DNA of 64,000 bases from Paenibacillus pinistramenti (GCF_005869875.1 NZ_VAWG01000016.1:1-64000); one strand, 5' to 3'. Numbered from the stretch's first letter, positions 15,400 through 24,657 are shown. Made by a program: numbers and translations. The notes: a model not told the origin generated them from the sequence alone.

Positions 15400-18312
15400 A
15401 TGTTCGCCGAATCTGATCTTGAGAAGATGCTGATCGAAACGATAAGCAAGAATGGCTGGAGGTACATTCCTGCCGAGGAACTGCCAAGGGCTCATTCGGA
15501 TGTCATGGTAGAATCGATGGTGCGGGATGCGCTAATTCGGCTGAATCCAGAAATCGCTGCAAAGCCTGATTATGCTGATGATGTGATTTACAAGCTGCGT
15601 ACTGTTATATTGACCGTGCAGCCGCATAATCTTGTAACCCAAAACGAACAATTCAAGAAATTGATCTTTGAAGAGAACTCTTATCCCTTTGGCGAAAACG
15701 GGCGGATGATTCCTATACGTTTTTTCGGTACTGGCACTAAAGATAGTTTGGAGCAGAACGATTATGTCGTAACGAATCAATGGGTGTTTCCGAAAGATGA
15801 CGGTGGCAAGCGCCTTGACATTGTATTGCTCATTAATGGCTTCCCTGTGGCCATTGGGGAATTAAAGACACCGACTCGGAACGCGGTAACCTGGCTTGAT
15901 GGAGCTGGTGATGTTGCGGCCTATGAAAAGAGCATTCCTCAGATGTTTGTCACAAATGTCCTTAATTTCGCGACCGAAGGAAAATTATTCCGCTTCGGTT
16001 CTGTAAATATGCCGATTAATCTTTGGGGTCCGTGGCACACACCTGATAACAAGAAAGAGGGTACACTTGCAGATGTGAATCGGAGTGTATCAGCGATGTT
16101 GAAACCGGAAATTGTGATGGATATATTTCAATTTTTCACTTTGTTTGCTACAGACAAGAAGTTCCGGAAGTACAAGGTGATCTGCCGGTATCAGCAGTTT
16201 GAAGGAGCTAATCTGATCGTGGAACGTGTTAAGGCAGGTTATCCGAAAAAAGGCTTGATATGGCATTTCCAGGGGAGCGGGAAGTCGCTCTTAATGGTGT
16301 TCGCGGCTCAAAAACTTCGCATGACGCCGGAATTGAAGAACCCGACGGTTGTTATCGTCGATGATCGTATTGACCTGGAAACGCAGATGACGGCCACTTT
16401 TAATGCCTCTGATATTCCCAATTTGCAGAGTGCGACCAGCAAGGAAGAACTCATTGCGTTTTTTAAGGGCGATATGAGAAAAATACTGATTACAACCATA
16501 TTCAAATTCGGAGAGGTTGACGGAGTTCTCAATCCGCGTGATAACATCATCCTTATGGTTGACGAAGCACATCGAACGCAGGAGGGGAATCTTGGCGAGA
16601 AGATGCGAACTGCTTTGCCAAACGCTTTTTTCTTCGGGCTTACGGGAACTCCTATTAATCGCACAGATAAAAATACTTTTCTCACATTTGGTGCAACAGA
16701 GGACAAAAGCGGATATATGAGTCGCTACTCTTTCTCGGATTCGATTCGAGATAACGCTACATTGCCCTTGCATTTTGAAGCAGTTCCAGTAGAACTACAT
16801 GTCAATCAAGAAGTGATTTCTCAAAAATTCGAAGAAATGGCCGATTCCATTGGTCTAACAATTAGAGAAAAATCGGATGTAACCTACCGTGTAAATATCG
16901 AAGCGATCATGAAGTCGCCTGAACGCATACGCAAGGTTTGTGAACATATCGCCAAGCATTATAAAGAGAAAATTGAGCCTAACGGATTTAAAGGACAAGT
17001 CGTCTGCTATGACCGTGAATGTTGTCTCCTGTACAAGAAGGAGCTTGATTCACTTCTCGGCGAGGAAGCCACGAACATTGTCATGGACACGAACAATGAT
17101 AAAGAAGGGCGCTACAAGGATTATCGTCGTGACCGTGACTCGGAGGGACGGCTGCTTGATTATTTCCGCGAGCCGAATAGTCCTTTGAAGCTCGTTATTG
17201 TTACAAGTAAACTGCTTACCGGTTTTGATGCGCCCATTTTACAAGTGATGTATCTTGATAAACCTATGAAAGATCATACACTGTTACAAGCGATCTGTCG
17301 TACGAACCGAGTTTATGGACAGGACAAGTCGCATGGGCTGATTGTGGATTACATTGGCATTTTTGATAATGTGGCAAAAGCTCTCGATTTTGATGAGAAA
17401 AACGTTCAACAGGTAATTACGAACATTGCAGAATTGAAGAAGCAGTTTCCGGCCTTAATGGGAAAATGTTTGACTTTTTTTCATGGCGTTGATCGCACAA
17501 TTGAGGGGTGGGAAGGGCTTATGGCGGCGCAGGAAGCACTGCCAACAAATAAGGAGAAGGATGCATTCGGGGCGGATTATCGTATCTTAAACCGTGCTTG
17601 GGAAGCATTGTCGCCAGATCATTTCCTTACTCCATATAAGTTTGATTACCTTTGGCTGACAAGAGTTTACGAATCCGTAAAACCTGCTGATCCTCGCGGT
17701 GGGCTAATATGGGCGGCGCTCGGTGCGAAAACGATTGAGCTTGTTCATCAGAATATCACTGTTGAAACTGTCCGTGAGGATCTGGAGATACTTAAGTTAG
17801 ATGCTGATATGATAGATGACTTTTTTGAACATAACAAAGATGCAAAAAAGAAAACGAAGGAACTCGAGATCAACCTTGTTGCTAAAATTCGTAAACACGG
17901 CGGGGATAAGCGCTTTATTAAGCTCGGTGAACGCCTTGAAGAATTGCGGGAGAAGCACGAGCAAGGCTTGGTCACTAGCATCGAGTTTCTGAAATTGCTG
18001 CTTGTACTTGCCAAGGAAGCAGCGCAAGCGGAAAGAGAAATGGTGCCAGAAGAGGAAATGGACAAGGGCATTGCTGCATTAACAGAATTGTTCAACAGTG
18101 TGAAGAATGACAATACGCCTATTATCGTCGAGCGTATTGTAAATGATATCGATGCTATCGTTAAAATTGTTCGCTTTCCCGGTTGGCAGAATACCACGGC
18201 TGGAAGGCAGGAAGTAACCAAGGCTCTGCGGAGTGTCATCTGGATTAAGTACAAAATCAAGGATAAAGACGTCTTTGATAAGGCGTACAAGTACATTGAA
18301 ATGTATTACTAA
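15400..18312 (+). CDS. hsdR: Type I restriction endonuclease subunit R
   Basis: The 970-residue HsdR has an N-terminal PD-(D/E)xK nuclease (D140 in KRLDIV, E154 and K156 in GELKTP), then a superfamily 2 helicase with Walker A QGSGKS at 291-296, DEAH at 388-391, GLTGTPIN, and a later TSKLLTGFDAP helicase motif. A helical C-terminal domain of about 200 residues binds the MTase. It translocates and cleaves DNA that HsdM/HsdS finds unmethylated. The ATG follows the hsdS cassette stop immediately, with CGGAGG at 15387-15392. The gene appears intact, so restriction should be active. Confidence 0.95.
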   Translation: MFAESDLEKMLIETISKNGWRYIPAEELPRAHSDVMVESMVRDALIRLNPEIAAKPDYADDVIYKLRTVILTVQPHNLVTQNEQFKKLIFEENSYPFGENGRMIPIRFFGTGTKDSLEQNDYVVTNQWVFPKDDGGKRLDIVLLINGFPVAIGELKTPTRNAVTWLDGAGDVAAYEKSIPQMFVTNVLNFATEGKLFRFGSVNMPINLWGPWHTPDNKKEGTLADVNRSVSAMLKPEIVMDIFQFFTLFATDKKFRKYKVICRYQQFEGANLIVERVKAGYPKKGLIWHFQGSGKSLLMVFAAQKLRMTPELKNPTVVIVDDRIDLETQMTATFNASDIPNLQSATSKEELIAFFKGDMRKILITTIFKFGEVDGVLNPRDNIILMVDEAHRTQEGNLGEKMRTALPNAFFFGLTGTPINRTDKNTFLTFGATEDKSGYMSRYSFSDSIRDNATLPLHFEAVPVELHVNQEVISQKFEEMADSIGLTIREKSDVTYRVNIEAIMKSPERIRKVCEHIAKHYKEKIEPNGFKGQVVCYDRECCLLYKKELDSLLGEEATNIVMDTNNDKEGRYKDYRRDRDSEGRLLDYFREPNSPLKLVIVTSKLLTGFDAPILQVMYLDKPMKDHTLLQAICRTNRVYGQDKSHGLIVDYIGIFDNVAKALDFDEKNVQQVITNIAELKKQFPALMGKCLTFFHGVDRTIEGWEGLMAAQEALPTNKEKDAFGADYRILNRAWEALSPDHFLTPYKFDYLWLTRVYESVKPADPRGGLIWAALGAKTIELVHQNITVETVREDLEILKLDADMIDDFFEHNKDAKKKTKELEINLVAKIRKHGGDKRFIKLGERLEELREKHEQGLVTSIEFLKLLLVLAKEAAQAEREMVPEEEMDKGIAALTELFNSVKNDNTPIIVERIVNDIDAIVKIVRFPGWQNTTAGRQEVTKALRSVIWIKYKIKDKDVFDKAYKYIEMYY

Positions 18313-18491
18313 GAAATAGCAATTATATGCTGACTGAATTTCACTCTCTCCATACTGCAGGAATAAACGGCTACTTTAGGGTGTCCGTTTTTCGCTAGTA
18401 GGAGCCTCGTATTTAGATTGACAGCAATTACCTCGAGGTTATAATTAAGGGATGGAATGCAGCTTAAATGGGAAAAATGGGAGAACAGGTT

Positions 18492-19013
18492 ATGATACAA
18501 CAATTTTTATCAAACGGCAATCTGACACCTGGGATTCACACCTATAAATTAGATGAATTTAAACAACAATTTGTTGCTGATTTTAAAACATCATCACGTA
18601 GGCCAATTATTTATAACAATTTTACAATTTGGATCGAGCAATTGCTTAATGTCCTTCCACCTCGTTTTGTCTGGTTAGATGGGAGTTTTCTTACTACAAA
18701 GGTTGATCCTAATGATATTGACCTTGTTGTATTCTATTATCCCGAAGATATTCAGAACCCTGAACAAGCAAATTTAATCAAGGAATTAATTCAAAATGAA
18801 TCGAGAAAGTTTAACTGTGACTCGTATCTCTGTTATTCCTTTGAACATTGGAACTCTGAACAGCTTGCAGCTATTTCTCAGCGAAATCTAAAAATTATGC
18901 AGACTTACTGGATGGGTCAATTTGGGTTTGATAGATCTAGGAACCCGAAAGGCATGGTTCAAATAGAACAGCAAGAATTGCAAGCATTTATTACAGGAGG
19001 TGTAAAACGATGA
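18492..19013 (+). CDS. Nucleotidyltransferase-like protein
   Basis: About 173 residues containing WLDGSF followed by DPNDIDLVV, the GSx(8-10)DxD signature of the polymerase-beta/MNT nucleotidyltransferase fold. Such folds occur in toxin-antitoxin and abortive-infection pairs (for example AbiEii, MNT). The start at 18492 is preferred because GGGAG at 18479-18483 lies 8 nt upstream; ATG at 18468 is also in frame. Its stop overlaps the start of the next gene (ATGA at 19010), so the two are probably translated together. It lies about 180 bp beyond hsdR. Catalytic activity is inferred from the motif only. Confidence 0.65.
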   Translation: MIQQFLSNGNLTPGIHTYKLDEFKQQFVADFKTSSRRPIIYNNFTIWIEQLLNVLPPRFVWLDGSFLTTKVDPNDIDLVVFYYPEDIQNPEQANLIKELIQNESRKFNCDSYLCYSFEHWNSEQLAAISQRNLKIMQTYWMGQFGFDRSRNPKGMVQIEQQELQAFITGGVKR

Positions 19014-19963
19014 ACGCCTTCGATGAACTAACGAATAAAATTAAAGCTACAGAACAAATTATTGATGCCTGTAAAGCTAATCATCAAGCTTTAGGATTGC
19101 CGAAGTTTATATCTGAATTAGAAATCGGTTCTCTTCAACAGAGACTGGATGAATTAAAACGCCAAGCTATTGAAGAGAGTGAGATTCAAGCGGAAGAACT
19201 GGAAGTGAAAATGCAAACTAAGAGTCTACCCTCGGGGCATATACCAATAAGGACCCTCACAACTGTTCTAGGTGGTTTACAAGCACTAACCGATTGTGTT
19301 GCCAACACATTATTTAATCAGCCAAGCAACCGTGGACCTATTCCACAAGAGATTGTCGAAAGAAATTCGTGGATTCTTAAAGCTGTAAAGGCAGGTTCTT
19401 TTATTGCTGTTATTGACTTGAAGCATGAGAATCAGTTAACAATCGATGAATCGCCCCAGCATCAAATCATATCCGAACTTTACAGTTTATTTAATGCCTC
19501 TGATGAAGAAGAATCATTATTGGAAGCAATCTCCGCACTGGGAACTAGGACTCTGAAATATTATACTGACTGGACTAAGAGTATACGTGATCTGGATGTT
19601 CCTGTTGAAATAAATTGGCTTACAACTAGAGCGAATTATAACCAAGAAACGAGAATATCTTTTGATCCGAGTAAGGCAGGAAAAATATTCACTATACTTA
19701 ATGAACGTTTAACGTCGAGAGAAGAGGAAACTGTCTTAGAAGGAAGATTAACGGGCATTAATGTGCGAACCAACTCATTTGAACTGTGTACTTCAGATGG
19801 TATCAAAATAGTAGGTAGAATTGTTAAGGACAGAGTAACAAAATCTGCAGGATACTTAGATAAGATATGTCGTGCAGAGTTAATAAAAGTTACTACTCAA
19901 AGTTCTGCCGGAAAAGAAAAGGTATCTTGGATTTTAAATGACGTCGCTGAACGGGAGAATTAG
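19010..19963 (+). CDS. Unrecognised partner of the nucleotidyltransferase-like gene
   Basis: The 317-residue protein belongs to no family I recognise. Residues about 1-70 are predicted coiled coil (KIKATEQII, SLQQRLDELKRQAIEESEIQAEELEVK), followed by a mixed region. The C-terminal third is beta-rich (EETVLEGRLTGINVRTNSFELC, GIKIVGRIVKDRV) and resembles a small barrel. There is no membrane segment or signal peptide. The overlapping start and conserved-looking pairing suggest it neutralises, scaffolds or senses for the nucleotidyltransferase-like protein. It is the last gene before the convergent terminator. Confidence 0.6.
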   Translation: MNAFDELTNKIKATEQIIDACKANHQALGLPKFISELEIGSLQQRLDELKRQAIEESEIQAEELEVKMQTKSLPSGHIPIRTLTTVLGGLQALTDCVANTLFNQPSNRGPIPQEIVERNSWILKAVKAGSFIAVIDLKHENQLTIDESPQHQIISELYSLFNASDEEESLLEAISALGTRTLKYYTDWTKSIRDLDVPVEINWLTTRANYNQETRISFDPSKAGKIFTILNERLTSREEETVLEGRLTGINVRTNSFELCTSDGIKIVGRIVKDRVTKSAGYLDKICRAELIKVTTQSSAGKEKVSWILNDVAEREN

Positions 19964-20071
19964 GATAGAAAATCTTAATTTTAAAAATGTCTCTCTCTTT
20001 TTTGTGCCATTCGACAAGTTTTGTTTTTTATCCTATTGTTCACAACTTCCATAGCCTAACCTTCACCAAAA

Positions 20072-20103
20072 AACATCCCCGGGATCCCAATCCCGGGGAT
20101 GTT
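20072..20103. terminator. Strong hairpin between convergent operons
   Basis: AACATCCCCGGGAT and ATCCCGGGGATGTT form a perfect 14-bp stem with a CCCA loop. The A-run at 20068-20073 gives a good U-tract for minus-strand transcripts (the aminotransferase operon); plus-strand transcripts see only a weak U-tract. It marks the right edge of the island. Confidence 0.85.
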
Positions 20104-20134
20104 CTTCTTCTGCCCGCTTTCCCAGTGACCAGCG

Positions 20135-21262
20135 TCAGCTGTACTGCTTTACAGATTCAATTACATAATCTACTTCCTGCCCGGTCAAGTCCGTGAACAG
20201 CGGGAGGGTGACCAGCTCTCTCCAGACGGAGGAGGCGACTGGCGTCTCGGAGGCATATTTCATAAACAGCGGCTGCATCGGCAGCGGCATGTAATGCACG
20301 CCGGTTGCTACGCCCTGCTGCTGCATGTGGGCCAGAAATTTCTGGCGCTCCTGGACCCGGACCACAAAGGCCCAATAGGAGGAGTCCTGCAGCTGGTAAG
20401 GGACAGCCGGCTTCACCGTTTCAAGCTGCCCGATTCCAGTGAGATACTGCTTCAGAATCTCTTCTCTTCTGCGGTTCATTAGGTCCAGCTTGCGCAGCTG
20501 GACGAGGCCGATCGAAGCCATTAAATCATTCATATTGTATTTGTAGCCGATGTCGTTGATTTCATAGTACCAGCTGTTGGCATCCGGGTGGCCGAGCTGA
20601 TAATCCTCATACCGTTCCCAGGTATCCTTGTTGATGCCGATCCAGCGGGAATGGCGGAGCGGCTTCAGCAGCTCGGCGTCGTCCGAGGAGATCATGCCGC
20701 CATCCCCGGTTGTCATGCATTTCTTCTCCTCAAAGCTGTAGCAGCCGATATCTCCCCAGGTTCCGAGCGTTTTGCCTTTATATTGGCCGCCGGCAGTATG
20801 CGCGCAGTCTTCAATCACTTTAAGGCCGCGAGTTTTGGCCCAGGCAGTCAGCGCATCCATGGGTGCCGGATGCCCCGCGAAGTGAACCGGCATAACGGCG
20901 ACGCAATCTTTATCGTATTTGCGGTCCAAATCCTCCAGGCTGATGCTCAGCGTTGCTTCATCAATATCTACAAACACAGGAATGAGCCGGTTGTATAGAA
21001 CCGCCATAGCGGTGGAGGCGAAGGTCAGGGCCGGGACGAGCACCTTTTTGCCCTCCGGAAACCGAAAGGCGGACAAGGCCAGATGGAGAGCGGCCGTACA
21101 GGAGTTGACGCCCACCGACTCCGCTGCGCCGACATACCGGCTCCACTGCTGCTCGAATTGAATCACCTTCGGACCCAGTCCGAGCCAGGCGCTGTCGAAC
21201 GAGTCCCTGATGCTGTCCAGCTCCTCAATTCCGACGGAGGGTTTAAACAATCTGACTTTCAT
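20135..21262 (-). CDS. DegT/DnrJ/EryC1/StrS family sugar aminotransferase
   Basis: The 375-residue PLP enzyme has N-S-C-T-A-A-L for phosphate binding, VIEDCAHTAGG with the PLP-contacting Asp, and YSFEEKKCMTTGDGG, in which the expected internal-aldimine Lys is present six residues before GDGG. It is therefore a transaminase rather than a Lys-less RfbH-type 3-dehydratase. It should convert a keto-deoxyhexose nucleotide to an amino sugar with glutamate. It is the last gene of the minus operon; the GNAT gene directly upstream suggests the new amino group is then acylated. The CDP substrate is inferred from rfbG in the same operon. Confidence 0.9.
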   Translation of the reverse strand: MKVRLFKPSVGIEELDSIRDSFDSAWLGLGPKVIQFEQQWSRYVGAAESVGVNSCTAALHLALSAFRFPEGKKVLVPALTFASTAMAVLYNRLIPVFVDIDEATLSISLEDLDRKYDKDCVAVMPVHFAGHPAPMDALTAWAKTRGLKVIEDCAHTAGGQYKGKTLGTWGDIGCYSFEEKKCMTTGDGGMISSDDAELLKPLRHSRWIGINKDTWERYEDYQLGHPDANSWYYEINDIGYKYNMNDLMASIGLVQLRKLDLMNRRREEILKQYLTGIGQLETVKPAVPYQLQDSSYWAFVVRVQERQKFLAHMQQQGVATGVHYMPLPMQPLFMKYASETPVASSVWRELVTLPLFTDLTGQEVDYVIESVKQYS

Positions 21263-21275
21263 AGCGATACCGCCT

Positions 21276-21962
21276 TTACTCTTTTTTTAAACTGCTGCCC
21301 TGCAGCTGGAGGAAATGCTCCCGCTTGATCCTCATGGTCAGCAGCTCGCGCTCGGCAGCTTCGCCTTCGCCGGCAGGCTGTTCAGAAGGGACCCAGCGGA
21401 GGACGCCGTCCAGCTCCACTTTAACGAGAGGAATTCGCTCTACTTCCTGTGCGCCAAGGCTTTGATAAATCCGGATGGCCCGGAAGTTGTCGGCGAGCAC
21501 GCGGATGTACCCGGTCTGCAGCCCGAGGACGGTGATGCTCCATTCCCCGAGCGCGATCAGGGCATACACCATGATGTTGCCGAATTTGCCCTTCCGTCCT
21601 CTGAGCAGGTTGTCGAATTCGCATTCCTTGGCTTGATCATCATAATGAAGCAGGCCTACCTGTCCGACGGGCGTCAGCTCCTCGTCTTCAACCATAAACA
21701 GAATTCTGTCGTCCGCTTCGATGACCTGTTCCTTGATCCAGCGTTTTGTTCCTTCTGCAGACATTGGAAATTGGGAGGTGAACCAGGAGGAGGAGGCTTC
21801 CCTCCACTGGGTCATCATTTCGATCTCATCCTCACGATTCAGCAGGTCGGCGGTTACAGGGCGGAGCCTGCCGCGCTGCCTGCCGTTAACGAAAATAGGG
21901 ATGCAGTATCCGGGAAGTTCATCGACGGATGCCTGCTTATAAGCCCGGAGAATGTCCTTCAT
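21276..21962 (-). CDS. GNAT-family N-acetyltransferase
   Basis: The 228-residue protein has a GNAT-like core: VGQVGLLHYDDQAKECEFDNLLRGRKGKFGNIMVYALIALGEW, then VLADNFRAIRIYQSLGAQEVERIPLV, where N-x-x-A-I-x-I-Y-x-S-L-G is the typical strand/helix of acetyl-CoA binding proteins. It has an N-terminal extension of about 55 residues and a polar tail. Placed between a GT2 and a sugar aminotransferase, it probably N-acylates the amino-deoxyhexose. Confidence 0.8.
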   Translation of the reverse strand: MKDILRAYKQASVDELPGYCIPIFVNGRQRGRLRPVTADLLNREDEIEMMTQWREASSSWFTSQFPMSAEGTKRWIKEQVIEADDRILFMVEDEELTPVGQVGLLHYDDQAKECEFDNLLRGRKGKFGNIMVYALIALGEWSITVLGLQTGYIRVLADNFRAIRIYQSLGAQEVERIPLVKVELDGVLRWVPSEQPAGEGEAAERELLTMRIKREHFLQLQGSSLKKE

Positions 21963-21986
21963 CGTGCATCAGCCCTCTTTCCCCAA

Positions 21987-22760
21987 TCATTTCTTAAATC
22001 CATGCATCTTGGCAAAACGCTTAAATGTCTTGTAATCCAGCTTGCCGATTTCTCTCGCATATTTGTGCTGGGACAGCTGCTTGGAGTGGTAGCGCAGATA
22101 GCTGAGCGGCTGAACCATATAGACGCCTTTTCCCTGCGTCAGCAGATTGAGCCACGTCGCCAAATCTACCGCGAAGAAGACCTGCTTGCCGGCGAGGACG
22201 CCAAACGGCTCCTTTAATGCGCTTTTCTTGAATAAAACCGTTGTCGGCTCGCCCAGATAATTGGTTTCATTTTTCAGCATCAGCTTGCTCAGCTTGCGGC
22301 CGTCCACAATCGTATCTTTCGGGTACAGCTGCTTAAAGGTCCAGAGAGGCGGGAGATAGATCCGGTTCCCCTTGTCGTCAATAACTCTGCGCTGGGAGGT
22401 GACCAGAACAATTCCTTTATGTTTCAAGAAGTAGTGCATCATCTTCTCGATCTTCTGCGGGTGGAACAGATCATCGTCGTTCAAGTAATTCACGTATTTG
22501 CCCTGTGCGCGGTTCAAGATTCTCTGCTGGTTGGCGATCGGCCCTATATTCTCTTTGTTTCGATAGTATCTGATCCGCGAGCCGCCGGGCATTGCCTGAT
22601 ACTTCTCTACAATCTGCTGGGTAAGGTCATTGGTGCTGTTGTCCGAAACTACGATTTCGATGTTTTTATAAGTTTGATTAAAGGCGCTCGCAAGCGCTTG
22701 TTCAAAATATTCAGGCCGGTTATAAGTAGGCATCAAGATACTGACCAAGGGTTGTTCCAT
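21987..22760 (-). CDS. Family 2 glycosyltransferase, paralogue of the 6010-7008 gene
   Basis: The 257-residue GT2 starts MEQPLVSILMPTYNRPEYF and has SDNSTND, ENIGPIANQQ and YLNDDDLFHPQKIEKM as nucleotide-sugar and metal motifs. It shares most of its length with the plus-strand GT2 at the other side of the restriction island (LGEPTTVLFKKSALKEPFG versus IGEPTTVLFRKSSLQEPFG). It likely transfers the amino-deoxy sugar made by its operon. It is shorter than its paralogue, lacking the last 80 or so residues. Confidence 0.88.
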   Translation of the reverse strand: MEQPLVSILMPTYNRPEYFEQALASAFNQTYKNIEIVVSDNSTNDLTQQIVEKYQAMPGGSRIRYYRNKENIGPIANQQRILNRAQGKYVNYLNDDDLFHPQKIEKMMHYFLKHKGIVLVTSQRRVIDDKGNRIYLPPLWTFKQLYPKDTIVDGRKLSKLMLKNETNYLGEPTTVLFKKSALKEPFGVLAGKQVFFAVDLATWLNLLTQGKGVYMVQPLSYLRYHSKQLSQHKYAREIGKLDYKTFKRFAKMHGFKK

Positions 22761-22782
22761 CGTTCTAATCTCTCCTCTGCTT

Positions 22783-23334
22783 TCAAATTCCTAGCTGACG
22801 TTTATAATCCTCCAAAGGAGGCAGGAGCTTATCCCGGTCCGAAATGACGGGCTTCAAGATGGGCCAGGTAATCCGCAAATCCGGGTCATTCCAGATAACG
22901 CCTCCCTCGTGTTCCGGGGAGTAGTACTGATCCACTTTATATAGAACTTCACAATTAGGTTCCAGCGTACAGAAGCCGTGGGCGAACCCTTTGCTGATGT
23001 AGACCATTTTGTTGTTATCTTCGGTTAGAAGGATCGAATCCCAGGTACCGAAGGCAGGGGAGTCCGGCCTGAGGTCGACAAAGACGTCATAAATGGCGCC
23101 CCTGGATACCCGGATGAGCTTGGTTTCCGCATAAGGTCCCTGTTGGAAGTGAAGCCCCCGAATCGTGCCTTTCTTTACGGAGAGAGACCGGTTCTCCTGA
23201 ACCCAGTCCCAGCTCAGTCCATTTTGTTTAAAGATCTGCTGATCGAATACCCGGGAAAAATGGCCGCGGTGATCCGCCTTCGGACTAAGCGTAATCTCGT
23301 AAATCCCTTGCAGTCTGCAAGGCTTGATGATCAT
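22783..23334 (-). CDS. RmlC-like sugar-nucleotide 3,5-epimerase
   Basis: The 183-residue cupin has HRGHFSRVFDQQ, KKGTIRGLHFQQGPYAETK with the catalytic His in RGLH, KGFAHGFCTL and NDPDLRITWP, the pattern of dTDP-4-dehydrorhamnose 3,5-epimerases. The start at 23334 overlaps the rfbG stop (ATGA) and follows an AAGGGGGGG site; the longer frame would extend into rfbG. Since its operon contains rfbG and no rmlA/rmlB, the substrate is probably a CDP-4-keto-6-deoxyhexose, as with ascarylose-type epimerases. Confidence 0.88.
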   Translation of the reverse strand: MIIKPCRLQGIYEITLSPKADHRGHFSRVFDQQIFKQNGLSWDWVQENRSLSVKKGTIRGLHFQQGPYAETKLIRVSRGAIYDVFVDLRPDSPAFGTWDSILLTEDNNKMVYISKGFAHGFCTLEPNCEVLYKVDQYYSPEHEGGVIWNDPDLRITWPILKPVISDRDKLLPPLEDYKRQLGI

Positions 23335-24449
23335 GCTGACGGCCCCCCCTTCATATAAGCTTGAATATCCTGGAGACAGACCTCCCGCATATCCTGCTGG
23401 AGCTGGAATGCTTTGGCCCAATTTACGGTGCGGTGCAGCGCCGTTTGCAGATCCCAGCGGGGCGCCCAGCCCAGCTCGTGTCTGGAGAGAGAAGAATCCA
23501 GGCGCAAATAGTGGGCTTCGTGAACGTGAGCGGCATCTTCCTCAACCACGCAGCTTGCTCCTTCGCCCCAAATCGCGCACAGCCGGCTCACCAGCTCCTC
23601 AACCGGAACGGCATCGTTCTCATCCGGACCAAAGTTCCAGCCTCTGGCATAGGCGGAGCCGGAGCCGGATTCCCACAGCCGCTGGGCGAGGAGCAGATAT
23701 CCCGAGAGGGGCTCGAGCACATGCTGCCAGGGACGGACCGCTTTCGGATTGCGGATGTGAACCGGTTTGTTCTGCAGGAAGGCCGCAATGGAATCCGGCA
23801 CAAGCCGGTCCCTGCTCCAGTCTCCTCCGCCGATTACATTGCCCGCCCGGGCGGACGCCACAGCCACCGTTCCGGCTGGCGATCCGGGATAGAAGAAGGC
23901 CTGGCGGTAGCTGTCGGTGATGATTTCGGCCGCAGCCTTGCTCCCTGAGTAAGGGTCGCTTCCTCCCAGCCGGTCTATTTCCCGGTAGCTCCAGATCCAT
24001 TCTTTGTTCTCATAACATTTATCTGAGGTGACGTTGATAACGGCCCTGACCGGACTTCCGCTGAGCACAGCCGTTCTGACAGCCTCCAAGACGTGAACGG
24101 TTCCCATCATATTGGTCTCATAAGTGGCAACAGGATCCTTGTAGGATTCTCTGACCAGCGGCTGGGCGGCAAGATGAAAGACGATATCCGGAGAGGTCTG
24201 CATGATGGCTGAGGCTAAGGATTTCAGGTCGCGAACATCATTTATATAGGAAGAGATAAGCTGATTCATGCTGCAGGAGTTGTACAAGTTCGGTTCAGAC
24301 GGAGGCTCCAGGGCATATCCGGTTACTTCAGCCCCCAGCGAGTGCAGCCATAAGCTCAGCCAGGTGCCTTTAAACCCGGTATGACCTGTTATAAAAACCT
24401 TTTTGTTCCTCCAAAACTCCGGTTCAACTTTTGACTTTATGGAAGGCAT
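23331..24449 (-). CDS. rfbG: CDP-glucose 4,6-dehydratase
   Basis: The 372-residue extended SDR has KKVFITGHTGFKGTWLSLWL, HLAAQPLVRESYKDP, NVTSDKCYENKEW, DPYSGSKAAAE (catalytic YxxxK) and ARAGNVIGGGDWSRDRL, all signatures of RfbG rather than RmlB. It converts CDP-glucose to CDP-4-keto-6-deoxyglucose. It heads the minus operon and depends on CDP-glucose from RfbF, encoded at 5213-5983 on the other strand across the island. GGAGGATCG precedes the ATG. Confidence 0.95.
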   Translation of the reverse strand: MPSIKSKVEPEFWRNKKVFITGHTGFKGTWLSLWLHSLGAEVTGYALEPPSEPNLYNSCSMNQLISSYINDVRDLKSLASAIMQTSPDIVFHLAAQPLVRESYKDPVATYETNMMGTVHVLEAVRTAVLSGSPVRAVINVTSDKCYENKEWIWSYREIDRLGGSDPYSGSKAAAEIITDSYRQAFFYPGSPAGTVAVASARAGNVIGGGDWSRDRLVPDSIAAFLQNKPVHIRNPKAVRPWQHVLEPLSGYLLLAQRLWESGSGSAYARGWNFGPDENDAVPVEELVSRLCAIWGEGASCVVEEDAAHVHEAHYLRLDSSLSRHELGWAPRWDLQTALHRTVNWAKAFQLQQDMREVCLQDIQAYMKGGPSA

Positions 24450-24657
24450 AGCGGTATAAGCGATCCTCCTTTTGGTTTTGATTAAATTTCTCCTATTAAA
24501 AAAGAAGACTCTTGCGATTTCAAAGCATCATATGAACCGAGCAGTCACATAGAAACGGCAGGCAACCATTGTGCGGTAAAATCCGGAAATTATGTATTCA
24601 TCCAAGCACCCTCTCGGATTTTGCATAGTATGGCAGAAGAAAGGAGGGAAACAAGAC
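24450..24657. promoter_or_regulatory. Divergent intergenic region
   Basis: This 208-bp, AT-rich gap separates the minus rfbG operon from the plus surface-protein genes and must hold promoters for both. No single promoter pair stands out. AAAGGAGG at 24647-24654 serves the downstream ATG at 24658. Confidence 0.5.

Noticed and set aside
20135-21262. Lys-less 3-dehydratase (RfbH/E1 type) for dideoxysugar synthesis
   Set aside because: The internal-aldimine Lys is present six residues before GDGG and no iron-sulfur Cys cluster is seen, so it is a transaminase.
23324-23948. Long plus-strand frames opposite rfbG and opposite other GC-rich minus-strand genes
   Set aside because: They are antisense to well-identified genes, lack ribosome sites and show no family motifs.
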